Positions 33,645-45,132 of a DNA stretch of 64,000 nt are shown here, piece after piece (the first letter of the stretch is position 1; each line of letters opens with the position of its first letter). The notes beneath the pieces are model-generated. The model was not told where the DNA came from, did no database searches, and saw only the letters and a list, made by a program, of their open reading frames with translations. Where the stretch lies: the NCBI RefSeq assembly GCF_003369915.1, contig NW_022881614.1, positions 21,554,336 to 21,618,335 of the forward strand. The letters run 5' to 3'. The translations under genes were made by a program, and so were the position numbers. Source of the stretch: Drosophila miranda. Taxonomy: Eukaryota; Arthropoda; Insecta; Diptera; Drosophilidae.

Positions 33645-34501
33645 TCAATGCGGCCAAGCGGCCACCGTTTCCTCCTTGATCATGACGAGCGCTCCTAGCT
33701 TGATGTTTGGAGACGATGACCGCCACTTGCTCCGCTCCTGAAGAATCGAAAGATACGCCGTGCTCCATTTTCTCCAAAACGCCTGCTTCATTTGACACAG
33801 CCGCTGCCATCGACTAAGTAGGTTGACCCGGAGATGCGCCACATCTGGCTCGTCGAATGCAGCTTTCGGGGCTCCATTGAGAAAGTGGTTTGGCGTGAGC
33901 ACATCTAGATCATCGGGACTTTCTGTAATTGCATAAAGCGGACGGGAATTTAACAAAGCAGAGATTTCACAAGCCAAGGTCTGAATTTCATCAAGAGTAA
34001 AAATGTAGGTCCCGACGATGCGATGAAAATGATATTTAGCTGCTTTAACAGCCGCCTCCCACAAACCCCCAAAATGAGGGGAGCGAGGGGGGATGAATTT
34101 CCAGTCGATTCCACTAGAAACGCAGAGATGTGACACAGCCGACGTATGAGGATCGCTGAGGAACATTTGCCGAAGCTCCGAAAGCTCATTTTTGCTCCTA
34201 CAAAATTTGTAGCGTTGTCTGACCAGATGATTCGAGGTTTGGGACGTAGACTTATAAAACGCCTTAATGCTGACAGAAAGGATTCTGTAGATAGATCCCG
34301 AACGACTTCCAAATGAGTTGCTTTGGTGCTAAAGCATACGAAGACAGCGATGTAACATTTGATAGGAGGCCTGCTTCTGACTTCCGACTTGTGATAAAAG
34401 GGTCCGCAAAAATCAACGCCCGTTGTGTGGAATGCTGGATTAGTCCTTACGCGATCCGCAGGCAAGTTTCCCATGATATGTTCCCTCAGCACTGGCTTCA
34501 A
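33645..34501 (-). pseudogene. BEL copy B integrase
   Basis: Two overlapping frames. 33950-34501 reads the first catalytic region (FHTTGVDFCGPFY, FVCFSTKATHLEVV, IIWSDNATNF, the second Asp). 33645-34166 reads the part with HFGGLWEAAVK (catalytic Glu) and the C-terminus (LLNSRPLYAIT, LTPNHFLNG, LSRWQRLCQM). A frame change near 34150 separates them. It catalyses cDNA integration in intact elements. Confidence 0.82.
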
Positions 34502-34561
34502 ACGAAAGCATCTAACACATTTGCGAATGATTCCCGCAACATATTTGCGTCCACCAATAGG

Positions 34562-36280
34562 TCAGAATTTTTGCCGAAGCAGTCCGAGCAATCCTTGAGC
34601 TCCTGCGTGGAGAAACCTTTCGTGAAAGAAGATAATAATAGAGACAACGACAGGATGTCCCTTAGGAAGCAGGATCGGGTGCTTCGCGTCGTAGTCCAAT
34701 TCGGCATTTTGGAGGCGGCCTCCAACACGCAGCAATCCAAAGCTATCCAGAAATGGATTCAGTGAGGCCATCGTGCTTTTTGGGGGTAGGGCCTGTTGGC
34801 TGGCGAGGGCCCTTATCTCTTCCGAAAATTGTTGCTGCTGTATTGCCCTTATGAGCAAATGCGTACCATTTTTGATGTCGATTACGGTAAGTCTACCCTT
34901 CGACCGCGCTATGCCTTTGTCCTTGAGAATGTAGAAACGATATATGTAAGCAAAGACGCGCTGCATGGATCCGAATGAGTTTTGAAATTTGCAATCGTAC
35001 GATACATCCCTTTCGTTTGAAACAACCAATGCTGCATGACGACGTTCTGGTACATCGGTCGGCAATTGCAAGCCTGCAGGCCACTCTGAGCTCTCAAGAC
35101 GCAAGAATGGTGGTCCAGAGATCCAAAGGCTGCTATCTATTAATTCAGCGGGCGTGGATCCACGTGATATGATGTCGGCAGGATTTAACTTTGTGGGCAC
35201 GTGATGCCAAGTCATTCCAGCGGTGAGCTCCTGAATCCGCTGAACTCGATTAGAAACAAATATATTAAAATTCAATGGTGATTCTCGAATCCAGGCAAGA
35301 GCTATGGACGAATCCGACCAGCAATGTATTTGGCATGGAGCTGATAATCCCTTAACTATGGTGGACACTAGTTCGGCTAATACGAGGGCAGCGGACAGCT
35401 CAAGCTTGGGGATAGTCATACTTTTCAAGGGCGCGACTCTGGATTTAGAGCATAAGAGATGACTTTGCACAATGCCAAGAGCTTCCGAACGCATGTATAC
35501 ACAGGCGCCATATGCTGCTTGGCTCGCATCACAAAACGCGTGCATTTCTAATCTTGCTTGCTGCCGAAGCACGTAACGTGGAAACTTAAAGTTTTTAACC
35601 ATCGACAACTGCGAGGTCAGCTTAATCCAAGTCGTATGTAGATCCTGGGGCAGGGTTTTGGGCCAATTCAACTTTAGGCTTTCGTTCCATAGCGACTGCA
35701 TAAATATTTTAGCTTTTGTGATGATGGGAGAGATGAGCCCTAGAGGATCGTAGAACCTAGCTAGTGTAGACAGGACCGAACGCTTCGATATTGGGCCTGC
35801 AGCGGTTCCGACGTGAGCGAAGCTAAACAGAAGATTGTCCGTGGTGGGATCCCAAACTAGACCAAGCGCCTTGGTTACTTCAGTCCCGTCATGAAAGGTA
35901 AGGAACTTTTCGCGATCCGCCTCCGATACGCCTTCCAAAGCAGCGGGTTCATTGGAACACCATTTACGTATGGGAAAACATCCTTTCGAAAGTAGCTCCT
36001 TTACCTGCTGACGAATCTTGATGACAGAATCCATGCTGTCCCCTCCAGATATGAGATCATCGACATAGAAATCTCTTCGAACAACATCAGCGCCAAGCGG
36101 AAAACGCAACTCTTCATCATTTGCCAATTGATGCATAGCACGAATTGCTAAGAAAGCGGCAGGTTTGGTTCCGTAAGTAACAGTCTCCAACTTGAACACC
36201 TGAATCTCCTCCTTCGGGTCATTGCGCCATAGGGGGATGGGAAACGCGTACACAGCGCTACATTTTGCAGATATCGCCAC
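34562..36280 (-). pseudogene. BEL copy B reverse transcriptase C-terminal half and RNase H
   Basis: About 570 residues with VTYGTKPAAFLA, the catalytic DFYVDDLISGG, DPLGLISPIITKAK and an RNase H-like domain (MHAFCDASQAAYGACVY, IPKLELSAALV, WSDSSIALAWI, HVPTKLNPADIISRG). The frame overlaps the Gag-PR frame at 36258-36280. The block around the first RT aspartate (CGDICKM) is cut there by a frame change, so the RT is incomplete. Confidence 0.83.
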
Positions 36281-38714
36281 ACAAGGCGACTTTAAAAAAG
36301 CGGAAACGAAGCAGAGTTATCAGAATTTTAGGTTGGATGGTGGGTCCAGCCATTAGCGCATCATTCAGTGATACTCCAGACGCTGTTTTGGCAGATCCAT
36401 CGAACACTACGCGTAATTTGGTGGTTGTACTATCCTGCTTGTGGACGCAATGGTGAGGCAAGAAGTACTGCGGGAGGTCTGACTGCCGCGAAGCTGGCGA
36501 CATGTGTCCTAAATCACGATACTCCTGGAGAAACTCCATATATTTTGCCTTAAGCTGTGCATTTTTTGCTAGCTTCCTCTCCAAATTGAGAAATCTACGT
36601 AGCGCCTGCTGATACGATTCTCCTAATTCCTCTAGACTGAATTTGGTTGGCAAACGCACGGAGTAAGCTCCGGACTCTAGGCGAATGCAGTTTGTGACGA
36701 AATGCTGTTCGCAATGAACATCTTCCTCCGAAATTGATGAGGGCGAATAATCTCCATCGACTTCCCAAAACCGCCTTACAATATCGCACAAATTAGTCTC
36801 GCAAGCGGAGATGACAGAGGGATCTTCAACGGCTGCTAGCGCCGCACGGGCTTTCTCAGAGTTTTTAGTACTTCCTGACACTATCCAGCCAAGTTTCGTC
36901 TTCTGCAATGTTGGCAATTGGTCTGACAGTCGAATCTGTCCAACGCACATTAATTCGAAAAACAAACCAGCACCTATCAACAGATCGACACGCTGGGGCT
37001 TGGCGAAATTAGGATCAGCCAGTTTTAGATTATTTGGCATTGGCCAATCCTTTGCGTCTAGGCCGAAGTTAGGCTGCATTCCTGTGATTGAGGCAGTGAT
37101 AATTGCAGAGAGGAAACCGCGATAGCTTTCGTCTTGAGATTGCAGGACGATGTCCACAGCCTTGCTGGATGGTAGAATTGACTCTTCAATACCGGCGATT
37201 TTAACGTGAGACGGGTTAGGATCTAACTGCATCTGATTGGCGAGTCTCGATGTTATAAAGTTAACCTGAGAAGCGGAATCTAAAATGGCACGACATGGAA
37301 TAAGCGATCCAAAACGGCCCCTGACATATACGATTGCAGTAGCTAGCAGCACGTTTTGGCTAGGCAGAGATTTTTGACTCGAGGGGGGAGGGCTAATATA
37401 TTTGCGTGCTACTAGGGCACTTGCAGGATCATGCTGGGTCGATTCCGTGCTCGGCGACGGCAACTCAGCGTCAGCGCCCGACTGCATGTGGAGCAGTGTG
37501 TGATGCTTGGCTTGGCAATTTCTACATGCCCCTGACTTGCAGCGTTGCAATGAATGGCCTTTGTTGAGGCAGTTTAGACATAAATGGCGCTTCTTCACCT
37601 CCTTGTATCGAGAAAAAACAGGGAGATCTATAAATGCCTGGCATCGGGATATGTAGTGATCGGAGGATTTGCAATACTTGCATGTTGAGCTATCATGATC
37701 GTTAATGGAGGTGATTAGGGTGCTAGGTTTACTTTCTCCCACCTGTTGACTAGGACTTGTTGCCATGGCTGATCCCAAATTCTCCAGCATCCGACATCTC
37801 GCTTCCAAAAATGAGGCCATGCTTGACCACCGAGGCAATCCTGACGTCGGCAAGTTCTCTTCCAATTTCTCCTTGGTCTTGTGGTCCAATTTCGTGCCTA
37901 TGATGAAGATCAGCAACCCATCGGAAATCTCCTGCGGGGTCGCCAAAGTCTGAAGTGCACGCAAGTGCGAATTGATTTTATCGCTGAGCGCGCGCAAGCC
38001 GATAGCAGAGCCCTTCTCCACCCCTTGCAGCCCGAAAATAGCCTTGACGTGTGCCTGAAAATGTAACAGTTTATTATCGAATCGCACCATTAGTAGATTC
38101 AACGCCTTGTCGTAATTCTCCTCAGAAAGTTCCAAGGAACGAATCGTATCCAGCGCAGCACCATCTAGACATCCACGAAGATATTGGAATTTTTCGATGA
38201 TTGGTATACGATGGTCTTTGTGCACCATTGTCGAAAACATCGCGTGGAATTCTGGCCAATCCATGTAGCTTCCACCGAATCGCGGAAGCTGCAACTCAGG
38301 CATTCGAGAACGGCCTATACTATTATAGGCGAACAACGACGAATTCCCCTCGAGAGTATGCCGAGCCGTTGAATTGGCAACATTTACCGTGCGAGCAGCC
38401 ATCAACTCCCGCGACAGCCTGGACCTAACCTTGACATAAACATTCGAAAAGTCCAGCCGGGCATCATGGGCTAACTGCAGGAAATCCAGCCTTTCAAGGC
38501 TCGTTTGAGCGGCATCGAAATCCGCATTCATTCGCTCGATTTGCTCTAAGCGAGCTTGAAGTTCTGCCTCATCTAACTCGGCAAGCTCTTCCTTGGTGAG
38601 AAAGCGATCCATGGCCTTTAGTTGGCGCGCGATGGACTCGGCCTTGTGCTTGTAGAAATCTACATCACTCGGCATTGCTGCGCTCGCGACATTGGTAGGC
38701 TCAGGTGCTGCCAT
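36258..38714 (-). CDS. BEL copy B Gag-protease-RT N-terminus
   Basis: An 818-residue frame starting MAAPEPTNVASAAMPSD. DUF1759-type Gag occupies roughly residues 130-290, then CCHC-like knuckles (CKYCKSSDHYISRC, CLNCLNKGHSLQRC, CRNCQAKHHTLLH). The protease core is ILDSASQVNFITSRL, then the DUF1758-like GMQPNFGLDAKDWPMP region, and the start of RT (HCVHKQDSTTTKLRVVFDGS). Unlike copies A and C it has no internal stop. It loses frame at 36258 within RT. Confidence 0.85.
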   Translation of the reverse strand: MAAPEPTNVASAAMPSDVDFYKHKAESIARQLKAMDRFLTKEELAELDEAELQARLEQIERMNADFDAAQTSLERLDFLQLAHDARLDFSNVYVKVRSRLSRELMAARTVNVANSTARHTLEGNSSLFAYNSIGRSRMPELQLPRFGGSYMDWPEFHAMFSTMVHKDHRIPIIEKFQYLRGCLDGAALDTIRSLELSEENYDKALNLLMVRFDNKLLHFQAHVKAIFGLQGVEKGSAIGLRALSDKINSHLRALQTLATPQEISDGLLIFIIGTKLDHKTKEKLEENLPTSGLPRWSSMASFLEARCRMLENLGSAMATSPSQQVGESKPSTLITSINDHDSSTCKYCKSSDHYISRCQAFIDLPVFSRYKEVKKRHLCLNCLNKGHSLQRCKSGACRNCQAKHHTLLHMQSGADAELPSPSTESTQHDPASALVARKYISPPPSSQKSLPSQNVLLATAIVYVRGRFGSLIPCRAILDSASQVNFITSRLANQMQLDPNPSHVKIAGIEESILPSSKAVDIVLQSQDESYRGFLSAIITASITGMQPNFGLDAKDWPMPNNLKLADPNFAKPQRVDLLIGAGLFFELMCVGQIRLSDQLPTLQKTKLGWIVSGSTKNSEKARAALAAVEDPSVISACETNLCDIVRRFWEVDGDYSPSSISEEDVHCEQHFVTNCIRLESGAYSVRLPTKFSLEELGESYQQALRRFLNLERKLAKNAQLKAKYMEFLQEYRDLGHMSPASRQSDLPQYFLPHHCVHKQDSTTTKLRVVFDGSAKTASGVSLNDALMAGPTIQPKILITLLRFRFFKVALCGDICKM

Positions 38715-38834
38715 GTTGAGGTTTTAAAAGAGTCACTCAGCACGACCGAAAAAGACACCCTGTATACGTATAAACGTGGGAACCGAAAGCAAAGGGATTA
38801 CAGCTAATGCCTTTCGCTGTGCGAGCTGTCCGAT

Positions 38835-39122
38835 TATACTGATTAACTTACGCGGCTCGAAGCTGAATCCCAGCGTTTGATTCGGCGGCGTATGAATGGG
38901 AGGGTTGCTGACATTATTTCCCGTGGGCGTGAATCGAAAATGGCTATGACCCGCAGTAGGACAACCAGTGGCTGCCACAGTCCAACCAAGAGCACATCCC
39001 TTGGACCTCCCGAGAGCGCGAGGAGCTACGGCGGAATCACCGGCGGAGGAGGTACCGACGGCAAGCGGACGGGAAAGGCGGAGAAAACAGCGTGGGCTCA
39101 CGTCCTGTGTATGAACTGGCAC
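38835..39122 (-). pseudogene. Second copy of the unidentified gene exon (truncated)
   Basis: Duplicates 1301-1588. The breakpoint lies in the intron, so the downstream exon with the stop codon is absent and the frame now runs into BEL leader DNA. The consensus donor GTAAGT is retained. Not expected to give a normal product. Confidence 0.45.
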
Positions 39123-39149
39123 ACCTACGAGTATATTCTGTATGGTTAG

Positions 39150-39705
39150 TAATTAAACCACTAACAATCGAAATAACAAAAATGCAGATTAAAATTCTTT
39201 AGTTTATGTATTTCAATTTCAATGGGAGCGGGGGATTGTACAAAACACATCTGAGAAATGTATGTACATTTCGAATGGATTATGGCTAAATAAATGTGGG
39301 CCCTTCGTTAATTGTAATTGTTGCATACTCGTATTTGTTTATTAAAAGAAAATTCCGTTCTAAAACACATGCGTTTATGTAGTTTGATGTGCCTCAATCA
39401 ATGAAAAACATTTCGTTTTAATTAACAGTATGTGTGGCGGGGGTGAAGTGAATAGAAAGATATATAATAATGGATACATATAGAGGGTAAGGTAAGGCTA
39501 GAGAGATGGATAACAATGAAAATGCTGTAAACTGTGGGCCGGACTTGCGTTCGTTTACCCGCGAATCGGGAGGGGAAAGTAGACTTCGCTTAACTTATCT
39601 ACATTCAAAGAAGAAATGACTTAAGAGTTAGTTGAAAGTTCTTAGCAGTAATTGTGTAGACCGCAAAACATTGAAAAAGCTGAAAGTTTAAAAATATAAC
39701 GTAAT
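39150..39705. other. Non-coding flank (unit 2)
   Basis: Counterpart of 1616-2171 with scattered single-base differences. No gene or recognisable element was found in it. Confidence 0.6.
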
Positions 39706-40853
39706 TATACCCGATACTCAAAATGGGTATTGGGGTATATTAGATTTGTGGTGAAAATGGATGTGTGTAACGTCCAGAAGGAATCGTTTCCGACCCCATA
39801 AAGTATATATATTCTTGATCAGCATCAATAGCCGAGTCGATTGAGCCATGTCTGTCTGTCCGTCTGTCCGTCCGTCCGTCTGTCCGTCTGTCCGTCCGTC
39901 CGTCTGTCCGTCCGTCCGTCCCCTTCAGCGCCTAGTGCTCAAAGACTATAAGAGCTAGAACAACGATGTTTTGGATCCAGACTTCTGTGATATGTCACTG
40001 CTACAAAAATATTTCAAAACTTCGCCCCGCCCACTTCCGCCCCCACAAAAGACGAAAATCTGTGGCATCCACAATTTTAAAGATACGAGAAAACCATACG
40101 ATCTCTACGCAGAATCGTAGAGAATGACCATATCTTTTAGACTGCAGAATTTGAATAAGATCGTATTATTATTATAGCCAGCATCAAGAAAACAATTTCA
40201 TTTTTTCTCGCCCTGTGTCTCTCTAACACACACGTAGCATAGGCGGCTTTGCTTAGAGTAAAACATTATCGCCTAGATCTCAGAGACTATAAAAGCTAGA
40301 GCAACCAAATTTGGTATCAGACTCCTAATATATCGTACCGAGACGAGTTTGTTTCAAAATTTCGCCACACACCCTTCCGCCCCCGCAAAGGACGAAAATC
40401 TGGGGATATTCACAAATCTCAAAGACTATTAGCGCTAGAGTAACCAAATTTGGTATCCGCACTCCTGTTAGATCTCACTATAAAACCTATATCTCAAAAC
40501 TTCGCCCCACCCCCTTCCGCCTACACAAAGAACGAAAATCTGTTGCATGCACAATATTGCAGATTAGAGAAAACTAAAAACGCAGAATCATAGATAGCGA
40601 CCATATCTATCTGATCGCTGAATCTGGATCAGATCAGATCATTTTTATAGCCAAAGGAAACAAATCAATTTTCAGTGGCTACGCAGCGCGTGACGTCACG
40701 CTCAGACTGATTTTCTGTCTCTCTCGCACGCACTCTTTGTCGTGTCGTTTAATATTAGCGGCATCTGCCGGAGGAGAGCCATACTGACTTAGTATCGGGT
40801 ATAACTGTAGAGTTGCGGTGTCCGTAGCAACTCACAACGTTCCCCCTCGTTTC
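39706..40853 (+). mobile_element. DINE-1, copy 4 (uninterrupted counterpart of copy 1)
   Basis: ATACCCGATACTCAAAATGG to CCCCCTCGTTTC, ~1.15 kb, with a (GTCY)n tract at ~39850-39920. It is uninterrupted and gives the pre-insertion sequence for the LOA element in unit 1 (CTCCTGTTAGATCTCAC at ~40464-40480). Confidence 0.9.
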
Positions 40854-41207
40854 TTTTGCTCTGCTGCTCTGAGTTGCAGTGTCAATTAATAATCATTCGC
40901 GATCGACATTCGTTAGCCCTAGCAAATTTTCGGCGGTTAAGCACAATTCGGTGCTAAAACACACTTACATACACCTACATACACGCATTGCTGGCTATTA
41001 ATTTCTCTGTCGCGACAATTCGGTCAGTGCAGTGCGGTAGGCAGTGCAGCGAACTCACTAATACACACAAGCGGAGTACAAAGCGGAATCGGACAGCTCG
41101 CACAGCTAAAGGCATTAGCTGTAATCCCTTTGCTTTCGGTTCCCACGTTTATACGTATACAGGGTGTCTTTTTCGGTCGTGCTGAGTGACTCTTTTAAAA
41201 CCTCAAC

Positions 41208-42850
41208 ATGGCAGCACCTGAGCCTACCAATGTCGCGAGCGCAGCAATGCCGAGTGATGTAGATTTCTACAAGCACAAGGCCGAGTCCATCGCGCGCCAA
41301 CTAAAGGCCATGGATCGCTTTCTCACCAAGGAAGAGCTTGCCGAGTTAGATGAGGCAGAACTTCAAGCTCGCTTAGAGCAAATCGAGCGAATGAATGCGG
41401 ATTTCGATGCCGCTCAAACGAGCCTTGAAAGGCTGGATTTCCTGCAGTTAGTCCATGATGCCCGGCTGGACTTTTCGAATGTTTATGTCAAGGTTAGGTC
41501 CAGGCTGTCGCGGGAGTTGATGGCTGCTCGCACGGTAAATGTTGCCAATTCAACGGCTCGGCATACTCTCGAGGGGAATTCGTCGTTGTTCGCCTATAAT
41601 AGTATAGGCCGTTCTCGAATGCCCGAGTTGCAGCTTCCGCGATTCGGGGGGAACTACATGGATTGGCCAGAATTCCACTCGATGTTCTCGACAATGGTGC
41701 ACAAAGACCATCGTATACCAATCATCGAAAAATTCCAATATCTTCATGGATGTCTAGATGGTGCTGCGCTGGATACGATTCGTTCCTTGGAACTTTCTGA
41801 GGAGAATTACGACAAGGCGTTGAATTTGCTAATGTTGCGATTTGATAATAAACTGTTACATTTTCAGGCACACGTCAAGGCTATTTTCGGGCTGCAAGGG
41901 GTGGAGAAGGGCTCAGCTATCGGCTTGCGCGCGCTCAGCGACAAAATCAATTCGCACTTGCGTGCACTTCAGACCTTGGCGACCCCGCAGGAGATTTCGG
42001 ATGGGTTGCTGATCTTCATCATAGGCACGAAACTGGACCACAAAACAAAGGAGAAATGGGAAGAGAACTTGCCGACGTCAGGATTGCCTCGGTGGTCAAG
42101 CATGGCCTCATTTTTGGAAGCGAGATGTCGGATGCTGGAGAATTTGGGATCAGCCATGGCAACAAGTCCTAGTCAACAGGTGGGAGAAGACAATCCTGTC
42201 ACCCTTATCACCACCAGTATCGACCATCCTAACCCCATATGTAACCATTGCAATTCATCCGAGCATTACATATCTAGATGTCAGGCATTCCTGAATCTGT
42301 CGGAGTTTGAACGATACAAAGAAGCAAAGAAGAGCCGCTAGTGTTTGAACTGCCTCAACAAAGGCCATGAATTGCAGAGGTGCAGGTCAGGACTTTGCAG
42401 GCATTGCCAGGCCAAACATCACACGCTACTCCACATTCCATCGGGAACTGGTGCTTCATCTTCCTCTTCACCAGCCGAGGAATCGATCCAGCAAGAGGCC
42501 GCGACTGTGCTTCTAGCAAGCGGGTGTTCTAGCCCTCCCCCTCGATCCAGAAATCTCAGCCTAGCCAGAACGTGTTGCTACCTACTGCCCTCGTCCATGT
42601 AACAGATCGTTATGGAGCACTTATCCCATGTCGTGCCATTTTGGATTCTGCATCACAGGCAAACTTTGTAACATCTAGACTTGCTGATCAGTTGCAGTTG
42701 GATCATCGCTCGTCTTATGTTCACATCTCTGGAATCGGAGATTCCATGCTACCTTCGAGCAAGTCTGTACATATAGTTGTACAATCCCAGGACGCAGGCT
42801 TTCGAGCTTCCTTCGCTGCAATTGTCACCAACTCAATTACGGAAATGCAG
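41208..42850 (+). pseudogene. BEL Gag-protease, copy C
   Basis: Starts MAAPEPTNVASAAMPSD. Open for 377 residues to a TAG within the knuckle region (KKSR-stop, ~42339), then continues in the same frame from NCLNKGHELQRC. A further frame change near 42540-42575 precedes the protease core ILDSASQANFVTSRL. Ends at the Jockey-clade insertion. Broken, like copy A, but by different mutations. Confidence 0.82.
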
Positions 42851-42851
42851 C

Positions 42852-42893
<42 letters not shown>

Positions 42894-43130
42894 TTTATTT
42901 TATTAGAAATCAGCTTTACTTAAACTATGATCTAATATTAGTGATATTTACATTGGCTTACTACATATTATAAGAGTTTAATGATTAGGTTTATATATAC
43001 ATTTTAATGATGTGTTATTCAGCAAATTTTTCTATTTTTTATGTTCAATGGGTGGAGACGTTTGAGTCTGCGTGGGATTTGGGGGTGCAGTAATCCTCTA
43101 GCTGTTTCATTTGGATGGTTAATGAGCCTA
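42852..43130 (-). mobile_element. 5'-truncated Jockey-clade LINE stub
   Basis: A 279-bp minus-strand insertion ending in a ~38-nt poly-A tail (T-run at ~42853-42890), flanked by the 13-bp target duplication ACGGAAATGCAGC (42839-42851 and 43131-43143). The short coding remnant HPNETARGLL...PRRLKRLHPLN resembles the extreme C-terminus of Jockey/Doc/F ORF2. The empty site is at ~9970-9985 in unit 1. A very young, extremely 5'-truncated insertion. Confidence 0.85.
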
Positions 43131-43856
43131 ACGGAAATGCAGCCTAACTTCGGCGTAGACGCAAAGGATTGGCCAATGCCGAATAATCTAAAACTAAATC
43201 CTAATTTCTCCAAGCCCCAACGTATCGATCTGTTGATAGGTTCTGGTTTGTTCTTCGATTTAAAGTGCGTCGGACAGATTCGACTATCAGCCCAATTGCC
43301 AACATTGCAGGAGACTAAACTTGGTTGGATAGTATCAGAAAGCATTGATAGCTCGGAGAATAAGCGTGCAGCTTTAGCCGCTTTTGAAAATTCCTCGTGC
43401 ATCTCTATTGACGATTTTCGACCCACAACGCTGGAGTACCAAAACTTAGAGCAGCAATGCAGGAAGCAGCTGCTCGAGTGCCAGGTGCAAGTGGAAAAAC
43501 TGCGATCGGAGAATCAGGAACTGAAGCGCGAACTTTTCCATATATTAAAAACCTACATATCCACGCTAAATGAAATTCAACTTTCAACAATTTCTACATT
43601 GCCAAATTTCCTGCCATTCTATGCAATTACAGAGGTTCCCGATGATCAAGACGTAATCACGACAAGCCGCCTTCGTAAAGAAGCGCCGATTGCTGCGTTC
43701 GACGATCATCCCAGCGTAGCCGCCAGCTGCGCCCAAGCAAGCATCTTCAAGAGGGCCGTTGGAAAAATAGCGGTTCTGCCCCTTCAGGATGGATCTGTTG
43801 AAAGCCATTGCCTTCCAACGGGGGGTGAATGTTCGGAGCAGAACCCAGCCGATTAG
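43131..43856 (+). CDS. Open chimeric frame: protease tail - coiled coil - integrase tail
   Basis: From the target duplication an uninterrupted frame reads the DUF1758-like tail (QPNFGVDAKDWPMP, ETKLGWIVSES), then ~47 residues of leucine-heptad coiled coil (~43413-43550), then an integrase C-terminal piece (TLNEIQLST, AIT-x-VPDDQDV, AAFDDH) and a purine-tract-encoded end. The natural upstream part is broken, so expression is uncertain. The same joint exists in unit 1, where a DINE disrupts it, so the chimera predates the duplication. Confidence 0.55.
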   Translation, partial: TEMQPNFGVDAKDWPMPNNLKLNPNFSKPQRIDLLIGSGLFFDLKCVGQIRLSAQLPTLQETKLGWIVSESIDSSENKRAALAAFENSSCISIDDFRPTTLEYQNLEQQCRKQLLECQVQVEKLRSENQELKRELFHILKTYISTLNEIQLSTISTLPNFLPFYAITEVPDDQDVITTSRLRKEAPIAAFDDHPSVAASCAQASIFKRAVGKIAVLPLQDGSVESHCLPTGGECSEQNPAD

Positions 43857-44201
43857 CTGCTTGCCAAATAGCACCTAATTCTTGGCCCTCAGCCGCTTAT
43901 TTTGTTTGTTACTTATGTCTATGTCACTCATTTGTTTGTTAAAGCTTTGCGCTTGCTTGCCCTGCTAAACGCTCTCTGCCAGCTCGCTCTTCGCTATCTC
44001 CGCTTTGCGTCTGCCTACCGACGTCGGCCGAGCGAAGCTGCGCTTAGCGATCGGAGCGGCAATGTAAAGGGCAGGCAAGCCACACTTGCAATTTGGATGT
44101 CACGCATTAAAGAACATATCGTAATTTTATTTCTGCGCCGAGTTTTATTTAATTCGAAATAATTAGTCGGCCGATTGGGGATAAAAAACATTATCTCCAC
44201 A
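43830..44201 (+). repeat. BEL derivative 3' LTR, copy C
   Basis: 372 bp, TGTTCGGAGCAG ... TATCTCCACA. It matches the unit 1 LTR almost exactly. Followed by Orai intron DNA. Confidence 0.85.
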
Positions 44202-44689
44202 CAGGCAATAGATCTCGCTGACAGAAGGCGGATTCCCACCATATTCATTGATAGCCAAAGTCAAATTCTATTATAAAATCGAAAGATGAATATTATAGAA
44301 TTAATCTACGTTAACAATCTCTTAATTTTTGGAATGTTGTTTTTGCAACAACATATATTTTTACTGTTTTCTTTAAAACATTGGGTATCCTCTGTTCCTC
44401 CACTATTTTGACTAGTTTTATTTTGTATATTTTGAATATATTTCACATGTTTGTGCACCTAGGTAGCAGGTGAGAGAGGGGCAGATCAGATAAATTAACC
44501 CAATGAGATACTTATTATATAAACAAATCTGCTCGCGCCAGCAACACTTGCCAAAATGTTGAGAAAGATGGCTAATAATAATAGGAGGAGCATTGCCTCC
44601 TGAGAGCGGCGATCTTGGCAGAGTAACCCGTAGCCCATCCACGACTCTCACTAATCTCCCGACCCCTGCTCTTTTGCGTCCCCCCACAG

Positions 44690-45132
44690 GTGGCGATGGT
44701 GGAGGTGCAGCTGGACCACGACACAAAGGTTCCGCCCGGAATGCTAGTGGCGTTTGCGATCTGCACCACTATGCTGGTGGCCGTGCATATGGTGGCTTTT
44801 TAATGGCATGGGCGTGGGCATTTTCGACGCTGCTGGGGTTGATCCTATTCCTGCTGGAGATAGCCATACTGTGCTGGGTAAAGTTCTATGATCTGAGCCC
44901 GCCGGCGGCCTGGTCGGCCTGCGTGGTGCTGATACCCGTGATGATTATCTTCCTGGCTTTCGCCATACACTTCTATCGGTCTCTGGTGACGCACAAGTAC
45001 GAGGTGACGGTCTCCGGCATACGGGAGCTGGAGATCCTCAAGGAGCAGATGGAACAGGATCACCTCGAGCACCATAACAACCATAATCGCAATAACGGCA
45101 TCCACTACGCTGCCGCCGGCGACATCGTTTAG
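44690..45132 (+). pseudogene. Orai: Orai terminal exon, unit 2 (broken)
   Basis: Acceptor CCCCCACAG precedes 44690. The frame reads VAMVEVQLD and most of TM2. Then 118 bp present in unit 1 (12771-12888) are replaced by 21 unrelated bases (44791-44811), a net loss of 97. This removes the end of TM2 and the II-III loop, introduces an immediate TAA and shifts the frame. TM3, TM4 and the C-terminal helix remain readable in another frame. Here TM3 keeps the conserved Trp (CWVKF) and the C-terminal DHLEHHN, so this exon looks more ancestral in sequence though structurally dead. Confidence 0.9.

Larger units (their letters stand above)
33125..38834 (-). mobile_element. BEL/Pao LTR retrotransposon, copy B
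   Basis: The fullest BEL copy: leader (38715-38834), Gag-protease (from 38714), RT and RNase H, integrase, and 3' LTR (33125-33496). The 5' LTR and the first part of the leader are missing because the unit 2 duplication joint truncates it at 38834. Gag is ~90% similar by eye to copies A and C. Domain order Gag-PR-RT-RH-IN with YVDD at the RT site is BEL/Pao-like. Confidence 0.87.
40854..44201 (+). mobile_element. BEL/Pao derivative, copy C
   Basis: Counterpart of copy A: leader, Gag-PR (from 41208), coiled-coil segment (~43413-43550), integrase tail and 3' LTR (43830-44201). It lacks the DINE of copy A but carries a 279-bp Jockey-clade insertion. A TAG at ~42339 interrupts Gag, where copy A has TTG. 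No 5' LTR. Confidence 0.85.
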
